Shown piece by piece: positions 1-9,780 of a stretch of 35,420 bases of DNA. The notes under the pieces were generated by a model. The model was not told where the DNA came from. It made no database searches and worked only from the letters and a program-made list of their open reading frames with translations. The stretch comes from Chara braunii (Eukaryota > Streptophyta > Charophyceae > Charales > Characeae): contig BFEA01000178.1 of assembly GCA_003427395.1 (NCBI GenBank), positions 1,951,801 through 1,987,220 on the forward strand. The letters are read 5' to 3'. Made by a program: the position numbers and the translations under genes. Each line of letters starts with the position of its first letter. Position 1 is the stretch's first letter.

Positions 1-319
1 CCCTAGAATGGACCCCCCCATTTTTTAATTGTTTTCTTTTTTTTCAATGGGTGGGGGTGGGGTCCTGGTCGCGCCGACGGAATCCTGACCCCGATCGGCA
101 GGACCCCCCTCCCCTTGGCCACAGCGTGCCGATTTCGACCGCGCCCACAGCGGTCATGACCATGGCCCCGCGGCCCCAACCGCGAGCCGCGTTCATGCCC
201 GCGATGACCGCGGCCGCCGGGGATACATAGTAACATAGCCCCGATCCGAGAGAATGAACAAGCGACGCTCTGAAAACATACATCGTGAATAACCTTCGCC
301 TTTGGGTCCTCCGTCATAA
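1..319. other. No gene seen; low-complexity T, C and G runs
   Basis: This stretch precedes the end of the transposase relic. It holds a T-rich run with a poly-C tract on one side and a G-rich run on the other (about 12-62), then GC-rich unique sequence. Short ORFs here have biased composition and resemble no family I recognise. It could hold the 3' flank or terminal inverted repeat of the PIF/Harbinger relic, but I could not identify a matching terminal repeat. Confidence 0.5.
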
Positions 320-1275
320 TCACTTAACGGTCCATCGTGGCCATAAACCACGTATCCTCTCAGCCAGTGCATCCCTTATAATTAGTGCATCCCCGTTGAC
401 GGCGTGGATATCTTCGTGCACACTGACCTCAAGGGACGTTGGATTCTTAGATCCACACGTTCGCATGCACCTCCCACAACAGATTGTCGTCAAACGGGAT
501 GCCCACATCGACGAGTACATTGTGGAGAGTGTAGACAACGACAAAATGTTGCGGCAACGTCTCCATGTTTGTCTTGTGCGACCGCACGAACAACGTCCAT
601 ATCCCCTTCAATCTGCTGAAAGCCCTCTTAACTGCCCCCTTCGCGGTCTTCTGCTTGTTGTCGAACTGCAACTCCGACGGGTGATGAGTAGTGCAGCCAT
701 AGGAAACAACTATCCATTTGAACGGTGGGTTACCGTTGTCGCCAAGCAGGTAGTTGTTCATCTGGACGACGAAGGGGAGCATCACAGGCGGTCCCCTGAA
801 AAGTTTCCCAGACTTGGCGCGCCCCCAGACTCGATAGGTAAATTCTCCTAACGTCATGGCAGCTTCCTGGATAGCCGACAAAGACTTCCAGCACACGCAA
901 GTTCCGATCAACGACAACCAGCACGATGATTGAGAAGCATCGTTTTCTACCGTACTAGTCGTGGCTAGGGGCATTCCCCAACTTGTCGATGTAGATATGA
1001 GTGCAGTCAATGCACCTATGGAAATTGGGATCACCCTTGTCAACGAAAGCACGGAGGACAACCCACTTGCCCACCCCCGTAGGCCATGATATCCTCTCAC
1101 GGTAGACCGTCAACAACGCCGCAGTCATGTCCCGCACCGCCACCAAACCTGAAGCTCTGTCGATCCTACTATCGTACGTCTCCCCCGACGCCCATCGATA
1201 CAACACATAGGCGATCTGATCAAACTGCAACGGTTCCCTGTAGAACATCACACGCCGATGCAGGAAGGGCGGCTA
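320..1275 (-). pseudogene. PIF/Harbinger-type DDE transposase, frameshifted relic
   Basis: Relic of a DDE_Tnp_4 (PIF/Harbinger) transposase, the nuclease that cuts and pastes these DNA transposons. Three minus-strand frames must be joined. 1275-955 gives the N-terminal part, ending in CIDCTHIYID, which holds the first Asp of the family motif xIDgTH. 924 to about 845 gives GYPGSCHDVRR with the second Asp. About 845-447 gives LLGDNGNPPFKW, then VKRAFSRLKGIW, and a short tail after another frameshift (GDALIIRDALAERIRG, ending near 320). The family motif at the third catalytic site is VERxFxxLKxRW. Here the Glu is Lys, so the triad is lost in addition to the frameshifts. The N-terminus is cut close to 1351, where the outer LTR begins, suggesting that the gypsy element landed in or next to it. 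The family call is firm; activity is excluded. Confidence 0.85.
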
Positions 1276-1350
1276 AGCTTCCTCCATATCCCAGAAAACA
1301 CAAAGTGACATGCACAACTTGTCCCAAAAGTAATCGTCTTTGACGCCCAA

Positions 1351-2894
1351 ACCTCACTCCCAGCGCGACTTCCTGATCGGAGTGGGAAGGGGGTCCGGAA
1401 GTGCGAAAAAGGGGTGTGCCAAGGATTTGAGGATAGTGGGGGTGGAGTTCAAGGTTCGAACTGAAATCTCCTGTGGCAAACCTTAAGGGCAATTCTGCAA
1501 GATAGTAAGCGCGAACCGCGTCCGACTTTTATGCCTTGGGGGATGTCATCGCCGTTCCCGCGAGTTTTGTTGTCGAGACCGTAATCGGATTTGGTGATCC
1601 GGTAGAACGCTATGTGTGTCGCGTTGCCTAACCAATCCCCAGCATCGCTCGTGATAAGCCTCCGAGTCGGACGAAGCGGGCCTCAAGCGCAGCCTGTGTG
1701 CTCGCTGTTCGGCCTCAGTCCAAGTTCGTCGAACGAAACCCGCGGCTCGGTACTTGCTGTCCTTCCGGCACTCGAAGCACAGGGTTCGAGGCTAGTAGAG
1801 GGCGAGTGTGTGTCACGGGGCCGGCGTCGGGCAGTGAAAAGGCAACACGAGGCGGTAGGGAGCGAAGTTTGTCTCAATGATGACGACACCGGGTTCAGCG
1901 ATGACGTGGCTTACGTGTGAGCTGGGAAACTTGGAGGGAAAAGGGATCGAGCTTAGGGCTCGTTCGATATCCCGCTCACAGACACGTTCGTTTCCCGTCC
2001 GAAAGGGGAACTTTGGAGGGTTGGGGCGGGGATGTGCGAGAAGACAGGCGTTTTTCCACTCCCTGTATTCTCGAAACCGTCGGTGTGTCAGGGTCTCTCG
2101 ATCCGTGACCTGGAAGAGAGTCCCATCATCCATGCTACCTGAATTTTGTGAGTTTAGACATGGATTCGAGCGCGGGTCTTGTACACGTGCGGGAAGGCGA
2201 TGTTTGTTTTGATTGAGCCTTCACGTATGCGCACAAGACCACGCCTGCGATCAGTCAGATCGGATCAACCGATTACCCCTTTGGTCGGGAGATCGTTTGA
2301 TCCGTCGTCATGCTAGTCTGTGCGCGGGCAGGAACAAACAGTCAGGAGGCGATCCGCTGGCAATCACACAATTGAATCAACCATCTATTAACCTCTCCCC
2401 CCCCCGAGGCATACACACAATGTGTTCGTTAGAAAACTGGCATGCATACTCATTTATCGATCGAACTCATACATCAATCAAACTCAAAGGCCGTGTGGAT
2501 CGCCGGAAAAGCATAACTAGAGATTGACCAGGGGTTGCGCATCAGGCCACGTCACCAAGGAAGCTTACATCGTCATAACCCAAGCTCCTCGAGGTCTCGT
2601 GCAGACAATCGTCGTGCCCGATCTCACCATACCGCAATGAAACAACGGTGAGGGGGAAAATCAAGCCATTCGCAAGAAGGACACAGACCAGGGGTAGTCC
2701 CGAGCAGAAAGAGGCCTGACGCCACTCATCATAAATACATAGGTAGGAGAAAGAAAAACAGGACACAATTCCACACGCACCATAAGCAGAAAATCCAAAA
2801 TGATTCACGAGAAGATCGGAATGGCCATAGCAAAATCGGCCAAGGTTGAAATCAAAATTGATACAGAGGATTAGAGAAATGCATCATCCCACCT

Positions 2895-2978
<84 letters not shown>
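1351..2978 (-). repeat. Outer element, downstream (3') LTR copy, at least to the CT tract
   Basis: Matches 33791-35420 along its length: both begin ACCTCAC, share the GCAAGATAGTAAGCGCGAA segment, and reach a CT microsatellite after about 1.55 kb. In the minus orientation of the element this is the 3' LTR. The junction at 1351 is defined by the other copy, where the same point directly adjoins the PBS. The other boundary is not resolved, because the partner copy leaves the window inside the CT tract; the LTR probably extends some way past 2978. The end GTGAGGT (minus strand) lacks the usual terminal CA. Confidence 0.85.
2899..2978. repeat. (CT)n microsatellite, about 40 units
   Basis: Uninterrupted CT dinucleotides. 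The same tract sits at the equivalent place in the other outer LTR (35355 to the window end), so it was part of the LTR before insertion. On the element's sense (minus) strand it reads (GA)n, a possible GAGA-type protein binding site. Confidence 0.95.
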
Positions 2979-2982
<4 letters not shown>

Positions 2983-4588
2983 ACGCTATATCACTTCCGA
3001 TTCGGGCAGTCTGTCGCCTCGCACCAACACGGAGTCGTCATCCCGCTTAGTCCGAGTACGCAAGCCAAGTTCGCCCGTGCGTCACAGTCCGCTGTGGCCC
3101 GCACGTCAACCCCGCCTACCCGGCTCCAGCTCCTCCGGTCGCCCGACTCACTCCTGCTCATCTACTCACTTACTTGTTAGTCGATCCTCACTGACCACGC
3201 TAACTTCCAAATTTTGAGAGAGCAAACTAATCGCGCTTGCAAAATTTATAGCGTGCATGTCTGCGCGATGAACTCGGGATTATGACTAAGTGATGGAAAG
3301 GGGATCAGAAGGAAGTGCCTACTCCTGCATGGCCAAGCCGCGGTGTGGGGACGCAGCCACACTCCACACATCCGGTCGTGCAGTCGGTCAGGCCAATTAG
3401 AGTGGAGGACGAGGTATGCACGACAAAGGGGAAGAAGGCGGGGAAACACGAGAGAATCAAGAGGATAGAGTACAGGTACAATCACACACGCCAAAATAAC
3501 AGTTACACGTAGGATTAAGGGTGTGATACACTCAGAGCCCAGTTCTCTCTGCGGTGAGAGGTGCGCGAGCAAGAAGCGCGGCGCAACAAAATTCAAGAGC
3601 ACCTAAATTCCTAGTTTAAATCCTATTTGCAAAAAGAAATTCCTAAAAGCAATACGAAACAATTCAAGAGCCCGCCATCCGTTGTAAATTGGAAAACGAC
3701 ATTCCCGTGGGCTAATTGCGCCAAAATTCCCATCTCCCACACCTGAACAAAAAAGAAGTTATTGCTACCGTTAATTATCGGGCTCACTAAGGCGTGGTCA
3801 CTCAATCGCCGTCGCGTTTTTTTTTCGGCTTTGGTCCCAACAACAAAGAAAGAAAGAAGCGAGGGTATCCACGCAACTTGTCCGGTTGATCCCTATATTC
3901 CACCCGACCAACCAGTTTCCAACCCCCGAAGCCGCTTCGCGCAGAAAGTCGTGCGATTGCAGAAAATAGTTCGTCACATATATGACGCCCAAGGGGTTCC
4001 AATCTTGAGCAAGCTCCTGCTTGCTCTCTCATCAGGTGTCGACTCGTGATCCGAGGATCGACGGGGAGTTCGCACGTGCCATTTACCGTAGGATCTTAGT
4101 TTGGAAGTCAACCAACGTGGCATTTGTGCGGTTTATTCTAAACGTTACCAGGAAAGGCAGTCGGATCACGGACGGAGGAGGTGGTGGATGGACTTGGGGA
4201 AGGGGAGGCATGAAGCGACGGATCTCTCGATCGTCAATGGGAAGTTGGGTGTAATGAATCGTGCGGTGAATGTGCGAGGTGTCGACATTGGTGGGGGAGT
4301 GAGGCGAGGTAATCGGGATAGAGCGTGCATACAGTACGGTGGAGAGCAACACAGATACTCCTCGCACGCTGGGATCGTGCCCGCGATGATACAATACAAC
4401 TTTATGTTATTGAATTCCTGCCAATCCACGCTAAAGAGAAGGACGTAGTGAGCGAGCGAGTGGTAACGTGTGGGAAAATTGTGATCAGGAGGCGGGTGGA
4501 GTAGAGATGGTGGAAGAGGGAACGTGGGAAGGGGTGCCATCCATCAGGGAATGGGGGTCGGCCTACGAGCTGCTGAAGAGTGAGGAAG
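2979..4588. other. No recognisable gene; LTR remainder and 3' region of outer element
   Basis: This lies between the visible limit of the downstream LTR and the Glu-rich ORF. It presumably holds the unmatched rest of the LTR, the polypurine tract and the 3' untranslated region of the outer element. I could not place the LTR end or a convincing polypurine tract. ORFs of 60-124 codons on both strands overlap one another, and none resembles a known family. Confidence 0.5.
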
Positions 4589-5143
4589 TCATGGGGACGA
4601 CGGGATAACGACCAGGGACGAATCTCGAGCGCCCGCATCTCGATGTAGGCGAAGGTTGGGCTGGGGAGAGGATTGGGTCGGGGATTCACGTCTTCGATGA
4701 CGCCGGCTTCCCAATCCCTCTGTCGTCTCGCCACCATTTCTCTCGGCCTCCTCTTGTGGCAATTCCGGATTGACCGTCGGATCGCTCTGTAGCAATTGCG
4801 GCGGTGACCCTTCTGATTCCTCGATCGGTCGCTTGCCTTCTGCCGCTGCCCGTTTCCTTTGTCCCACGACCTCTCTCTCTTCACTACTCAGTTCATCGGG
4901 ACTACTCGACTCACCCGATCTGACCTCCTCTTCCTCAGTCTCCTCTCGTTCCGAGATGGTCTCTTCTGACTCGATGTCCCATGATTCGTGATAATCAGGA
5001 TCGCCTGACTCAGCCTCTGATTCTTCCTCTTCTGGCGTTTCCTCTCCTTCCATGTACTGGAGATGGTCGTCCTCCTCGATCTCTTCCTTGGCAGCTTCCT
5101 CTTCCTCCTCTTCGGCTTCCTTACTGGTCTCTCCTACGTTCAC
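4589..5143 (-). CDS. Glu-rich acidic ORF downstream of integrase (outer element)
   Basis: An open minus-strand frame of about 184 codons (the frame may extend a little upstream of 5143, so the start is uncertain). The first two thirds are dominated by Glu, with Ser and Asp. One stretch is EEDDHLQYMEGEETPEEEE. The last third is richer in Arg, Pro and Ser. No cysteines, membrane segments or catalytic motifs are visible. It is on the same strand as the outer pol gene and lies between integrase and the 3' LTR. It could therefore be an accessory protein or a detached C-terminal tail of the integrase polyprotein. Such acidic tails are low complexity and carry no family signal. An open frame this long in a decayed element may also partly reflect its biased GAG/GAA composition. 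Confidence 0.45.
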   Translation of the reverse strand: MNVGETSKEAEEEEEEAAKEEIEEDDHLQYMEGEETPEEEESEAESGDPDYHESWDIESEETISEREETEEEEVRSGESSSPDELSSEEREVVGQRKRAAAEGKRPIEESEGSPPQLLQSDPTVNPELPQEEAERNGGETTEGLGSRRHRRRESPTQSSPQPNLRLHRDAGARDSSLVVIPSSP

Positions 5144-5190
5144 TCGCCGGATGAGAGGATTCCAAAAGGAGAGAACACGTGGTTAATGGG

Positions 5191-5570
5191 CGGTGTCATT
5201 TTCGACAAAATTTTCACCGAAACTGCCATATTTCCCTGAATTTTCGCGTTTTTCTGTCTTTTTTTTTTCCTCTGACATGTATGTCCCTTAGGGTATATGT
5301 GTATTCAGTTTCAACGTATTTGGACCAATAACAAAAAAGTTGGCAAAAACACCAATTTCAGAAAAAGTTTTGGCGAACTCCGAAAGCTACTCCGAATAGG
5401 GTCTTATAGTGCTTTTGAGTTTTTTTTGTTTTGTATTTTTTGCCTGTTTGTTTTTTTGGTGTTTGTACTATAAGCTTCCATAGTTTGTTCGCAAAATTTT
5501 CGACGACATTTCTTGTAGTGATGCAGCGAAAAACCCCGAAATTTTTGGTCTTCCATTAACCATCTCTCGA
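5191..5570. other. No gene; AT-rich spacer with T runs
   Basis: AT-rich sequence with several T homopolymers and short A runs (about 5257-5345 and 5419-5460). One 71-codon minus-strand frame here is Lys- and Asn-rich and unconvincing. I see no repeat or RNA gene. Confidence 0.5.
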
Positions 5571-6030
5571 TCAGTGACGTCGATAAACCAGGTAATCGCC
5601 CTCGGAGGGATAGTAGCAATGATCCACGTCAAGCTCCGTGCACGTAGACCACAGGAGATGGGGGGTCAAGGTACGGGCGAGTGTGGCAGTCCCTGGCCTT
5701 TCGTCGCAGCGTGAGAGGATGTCCAAAGGTAGGTCGTCCAACAGTTGGGTCAAGAACACCATCACTTAATCTGTGATCAAATCCGGGTGGCTGTCACATA
5801 CTTCCCCGAACAAGATCCGAGAAGCTTACGCTCCGTGTCCATCCTCCAGGCCTGGACAATCAATAACTCCAACTCGTCGTCTGCGATCTCGTCCTCATCG
5901 CTCCTGTCAGCAAGTTTCGCCCAATCGAAAAACGATTTCGAGGAGGCAGAAGCTGAGTGCCACGTAAGCGTGCCACCACTGTGCTCACTTAGCTGCGTCC
6001 AGAATCGGCACGTCCAACTGCCTGATTCTG
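5571..6030 (-). pseudogene. Degenerate coding stretch of unknown family (outer element 3' region)
   Basis: Two adjoining minus-strand frames read protein-like sequence. From about 6000 to 5830 the frame passes through SFFDWAKLADRSDEDEIADD and LLIVQAWRMDTERK. From about 5815 to 5571 a second frame gives GEVCDSHPDLITD, a TAA stop, and VMVFLTQLLDDLPLDILSR, ending DHCYYPSEGDYLVYRR. A single frameshift plus that stop would join them into a product of about 145 residues. Strand and position match a further ORF of the outer element between integrase and the acidic ORF. I recognise no domain. The alternative is chance coding-like sequence; amino acid composition argues mildly against that. Confidence 0.35.
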
Positions 6031-6129
6031 AACGATAGAGCGGGATCTACAACAGACTACCAAGACGTAGGAATGTCGGAGGGAAGGCTGAAGGTAGAGA
6101 GGCAGTGGCGGTTCATTAAGAGATGGTTA

Positions 6130-6960
6130 ACGACTGCATATATTTTCAGGTCTCCTTTCCAGGCAGTTCAGCCACTTTAGGTTACTACACCACTTCCTGA
6201 TTGTGTGTGGATCTATATATGGGGTTGTCTAAAACCGCCTTCAGGCAGTTTAACCACTTCAGGTTGATACACCACTTTCAAATTGCCTATAAATTCATTG
6301 CAAATGGTGGGATGGGGGTACCTGAAACCCCTCTCAGAAGGTTCAGCCACTTCAGCGGTTTCAGGTCCCTACCTGAAATTCCTTAAATGACCTGAAGTGG
6401 CTGAAGCTTCTAAAAGGGGTTTCAGGTACCCCCATCCAACCATTTGGATGCGGGTACATGAAACCCCTTTCAGAAGCTTCAGCCACTTCAGCGGTTTCAG
6501 GTCCCCACTTAAAATTCTTAAAATGACCTGAAGTAGTTGAAGCTTCTGAAAGGGGTTTCAGGTACACCCATCCAAATGGTTGGATGGGGGTACCCGAAAC
6601 CCCTTTCAAAAGCCTTAGCCACTTCAGCGGTTTCAGGTCCCCACCTGAAATTCCTGAAATGACGTGAAGTGGCTGAAGCTTCTGAAAGGGGTTTCAGGTA
6701 CGCCCATCCAACCATTTGGATGGGGGTACCTGAAACCCCATTTAGAAGCTTCAGCCACTTCAGCGGTTTCAGGTACCCACCTGAAATTCATAAAATGACC
6801 TGAAGTGGCTGAAAAAACAGGCAGTAAAAAAAAAAAAAAAAAAAAAAACATAAAACTTGTCCTACAAACCACCCGAAACTTCTGAAATGACCTGAAGTGT
6901 CTTCAGACCATTTCAGCGGTTTCAGACCACTTCGGAATCTTTCATTATGAAATTTCAGGT
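6130..6960. repeat. 136-bp tandem array of long inverted repeats, with diverged edges
   Basis: The core runs from about 6295 to 6825. The word CCTGAAG (CGTGAAG in one unit) recurs at 6391, 6527, 6663 and 6799, exactly 136 bp apart. Each unit is itself a near-perfect inverted repeat of roughly 100 bp: an arm beginning CTGAAGTGGCTGAAGCTTCT, passing through GGGGTTTCAGGTACCCCCAT, is followed after a very short CCA/TTTGG centre by its reverse complement ending AGAAGCTTCAGCCACTTCAG. Related, more diverged blocks lie at about 6150-6290 and 6885-6960. No coding potential is credible here. In RNA or single-stranded DNA each unit would form a hairpin of nearly 50 bp. Confidence 0.9.
6826..6848. repeat. 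Poly(A) tract of 23
   Basis: A homopolymer directly after the last full inverted-repeat unit of the 136-bp array. It could mark the end of a retroposed copy of the array or simply be slippage. Confidence 0.9.
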
Positions 6961-6987
6961 GATCGTTAACCGCGAGTGGGTTCTTTG

Positions 6988-7461
6988 AGGCCGAGCAGAA
7001 GGACGAAGCCTCGGAAGGACGACCTCTGGCGCAGTGGAGGAAACCTGAAGCTGAAGATCGATGTCGTTGGCTGTTACGACACGATCGCGTGGCGGAGCCA
7101 GTAGTCGCACCCACTTAGTCATGATGCGCGCTGCCTCGTCTCACAGTTGTCGGAGGCTCGCGTTGTGCCTTGCTGGATGTAGTGTCGTGATGTTGCCTGT
7201 AAAGACGACAGTGACTAATATGTGGCTCCCGTCGGGTGGGGACAGACGTAAGAAGGCCGACACCTCAACCAATACTCGTGCCGCCCCGGACTGCCCGAAT
7301 CGGAACTCTGCTGCCGCGTGAATGGCCGTTGTACTGAAGAAGGCTGCGAATCGGAGAAGATGTGGACTCAATCGCGGATGTAATACTTGCCGGATTGTAG
7401 ATATGGTTCCCCCAGGTACCATTAGCCGGTCGCTGATCACTTGTTCGGTGGAAATACTCAT
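6988..7461 (-). pseudogene. Small ORF overlapping the integrase stop, unknown function
   Basis: Starts with an ATG that shares an ATGA overlap with the stop of the integrase frame (7458-7461). It reads 106 codons to a TGA at about 7141, then continues in the same frame for about 48 more codons (DEAARIMTKWVRLLAPPRDR onward) to a second stop near 6988. The sequence looks globular: FRFGQSGAARVLVEVSAFLR is followed by PPDGSHILVTVVFTGNITTL. The TGA could derive from CGA (Arg) by one C-to-T change, the same kind of decay as in the rest of the element. The overlap suggests translation coupled to, or frameshifted from, integrase. No domain is recognised. Confidence 0.4.
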
Positions 7462-8815
7462 GCCGGTGGCGAGGGAGACAATGGATGAGAAGAAAAAGGA
7501 TCAATGTAGTTAAGAGAATCGTTTTCTTCCTCGTTGTCGGGGGGCGACATGGAGGATGGAACAGAAAGGGAAGATGGAAGAGGGTGAAGGTAGGACACGT
7601 CCCGAATGATCGGACGAGCTGATCGACTTCCCGACACCTCTGGTGCGAGCCACACAGTGTTCACTCCGCTAGGACCGAGTTCGACCACGTTAAATCGCCC
7701 GAAGAATCATGGCGCTAGCTTACCCTGGCGAGCACATTTCCTCACTTGCACTATGTGTCCTAACTTATACTGGGGCCGTGGTCCAGCGTTCTCATTCCGA
7801 GCCTCATAGCTCCACACCTCTCGTCCGTGGGCCATTTCAGTCATTCTTTGTCGTTTTCGGGCTAGCCGGGGGGCGACTTTTTCCATTAATTCCAGGTGGC
7901 GGTGGGCCTTATCTTTGACCGTTGCTCTAGTGGTCCGTCATGGAAGGGTCGTTTCATCATTTAGGCACGGTACAACTACACAGACCACACTATTGGTCCG
8001 TAATTGGAAGGGGGACAGACCAGTGGACTTGTCAGGTGTCCCTCGATGAATAACTAGGATATGGTCGACGATATCGGGCCAAGGCCTTATATCTTGGATC
8101 GCGATATTACGCCGTAACGTTGTCTTGATCACCCGGTTAGCGTTTTCTGATAGTCCGTTCGATTGCGACATATGGGGAGCGGTATTGCGAATCGAGACAC
8201 CGTGCATGACCAAACACCTAAGACTTTCCCTTGGAATTCTGCCCCGTTGTCCGTTAGGATTTCCTCAGTGTGCTGATACATCCCGAGAAAACGGTTGACA
8301 TACCACGTGATTTCTGCCGCTTGTCGCGTCTTACACCGATACGCCTCTATCTATTTCGAAAAGTTGTCTACAAATACCAAAAGAAGTGAATATTCGAATC
8401 TATTCGGTTTAGGGGGCACGATAATATCTGTGGTATCCATGCTGACCCTTTGGAACGACCATTCAACTACAGTGGGCACTATCGAGCTAGGCGGCAGAAT
8501 CGGTCCCTTATCGGTGACACAAACGGGACATTTTTGGAGGATGAATTTAACGTCATCGCGAATATTGGACCAGTACCATTCGTTTTTATCGATTGCCGCC
8601 TCCGTCATTCGGACGACGAAGTGGACCACCATTTCCTCGTGGGCCGACTTGACCCAGTCATATCTCATGAACGGATGAGGCACAGATATCGAAATCCCAC
8701 TACCATCCGTCTTCCACTTTTCTAATCGTCCCTCACTCCATTGGTAGTCTCGTGCCCTCTCATTGGCCCTCCTCCGGCCCTCCTTCGGCCCTCCTTAGTG
8801 AAGTCTCAGAGGGAG
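7458..8815 (-). pseudogene. Ty3/gypsy integrase (HHCC zinc domain, DDE core, GPY/F-like end), decayed
   Basis: Integrase joins the reverse-transcribed element to host DNA. From about 8815 the frame passes a basic linker (ERARDYQWSEGRLEKWK) into the zinc domain: His 15 and His 21, then CPVC at 52-55 (numbered from 8683), an H-x5-H-x30-C-x2-C pattern. The core follows: Asp in RVSMDTTD (8435-8437), Asp in LTDNGAEF (8249-8251) and Glu in QSNGLSENANR (8145-8147). The second Asp to Glu spacing of about 35 residues is typical. All three catalytic residues survive. The C-terminal part (QYKLGHIVQVRKC, FFGRFNVVELGP, VSYLHPLP) resembles the GPY/F module. Damage: TAG after DNFSK, a frameshift near 8215-8225, TGA at 7938-7940 and TGA in the C-terminal module. 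No chromodomain is seen. It continues the pol gene of 29452-31249 across the nested insertion. Confidence 0.9.
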
Positions 8816-9279
8816 TTCCCAACCACCGTAGCTATCAAGACGACATTTGTCCACACTTCGGCCCTTCTAAATCGTCGGGTCTTTTCCAGCCCTTCCGACG
8901 TGGCTTCAAGAAATCGAGTTTCTATTGGAATTTTATCAATGTGGCACAAGGGACATAACCAGGATTTACCCGTATTTTTATACTGGATGCAAGAACCGTG
9001 GGCTCAGGACACACATTGCTGACAGTCTACCCACTCGACATACCCCTCCTCGCTAGGACGCGTAGGGACCGAATAGATTCTCGAGATTGCTTCGCAAAAG
9101 TAGCAAAATTTGTCGGGAACGGAAAGGAAAGAGAAAGACGACAGGGGAGAACGAGGAACTTCGGGATTACCTCCATGTTCCATCGCCATCGTGTCTGCCG
9201 GTCACTTCTTGGAGGTCTGAGCGAGGATGGCCACCTGGTCGTACGAAGGCTCGCTAGTTGGTTTCGGTTCCTTCCACGG
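8816..9279 (-). pseudogene. PHD finger between RNase H and integrase of the outer pol gene
   Basis: In the frame entering from the insertion point at 9279, a C4-H-C3 pattern lies at 9105-8944: CYFC, 23 residues, CQQC, 4 residues, H, 2 residues, C, 11 residues, CPLC. A Trp stands three residues before the third Cys (WVDC) and another two before the seventh (WLC), as in PHD fingers. A TGA at 9004-9006 sits exactly where PHD fingers carry the Trp of C-x2-W-x-H, so it is readily read as a TGG-to-TGA mutation. PHD fingers read histone H3 tails, so a chromatin-targeting role next to integrase is a natural inference. Other damage: a TGA near 9205, a TGA near 8803, and a frameshift in a GGAGGGCC-repeated patch near 8770-8810. 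RING or other cross-brace fingers are less likely given the Trp positions. Confidence 0.75.
9276..9279. repeat. Target site duplication, left copy (ACGG)
   Basis: ACGG precedes the TGT end of the inner element and recurs at 29448-29451 after its ACA end. With one copy removed, the outer pol reading frame passes the junction without a shift. Confidence 0.8.
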
Positions 9280-9753
9280 TGTCAAGCGCTTCGGTCCGGC
9301 ACCGCACGGGGCAGCGCGGGACCCTCCCGGCCGCGTCACGCAGGTGTTGGTCCTTAATCCTCATCGCGATATATACATGGAGCCTCCTCAAGCCGCTCCG
9401 GCCGAGTGCGCCATCCATACCTCTTGCGAGCCTCTACGACAGGATAGGGCCTACGCGAGGCACGACTTACCTCCACCTTACGGGAGTTGTCACCTCCCTT
9501 CGGTGGGCGTTCCGGCTGAGCTACCAGTCCACAGTACGAAAGCTGATCAGTTGCAATCGCAGAGGTGGACCAGCCGAGGGCGTTTCTTGTTCGCTGTAGC
9601 ATAGGGGGTACGAGTGGTAATACGCCTCTATCGAAGCCGCACACGAACCGGCATCTTGGGGGGCTGAGGTCCCAAGCGCAACTCGTCGTCGGTCGACTAG
9701 GACGTATCCCGCACACCACGCGCACAGCACTCTAAAGAACAGAAACATAAACG

Positions 9754-9780
9754 CACACACACACACACACACACACACAC
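9754..9780. repeat. (CA)n microsatellite in left LTR
   Basis: About 13 CA units. The right LTR has the same tract at 22849-22881. On the element's sense strand it is (TG)n. Confidence 0.95.

Noticed and set aside
285-851. A 188-codon plus-strand frame
   Set aside because: It is the antisense shadow of the PIF/Harbinger transposase, whose motifs read on the minus strand.
2846-3217. Ser-Leu repeat protein
   Set aside because: Translation of the CT microsatellite.
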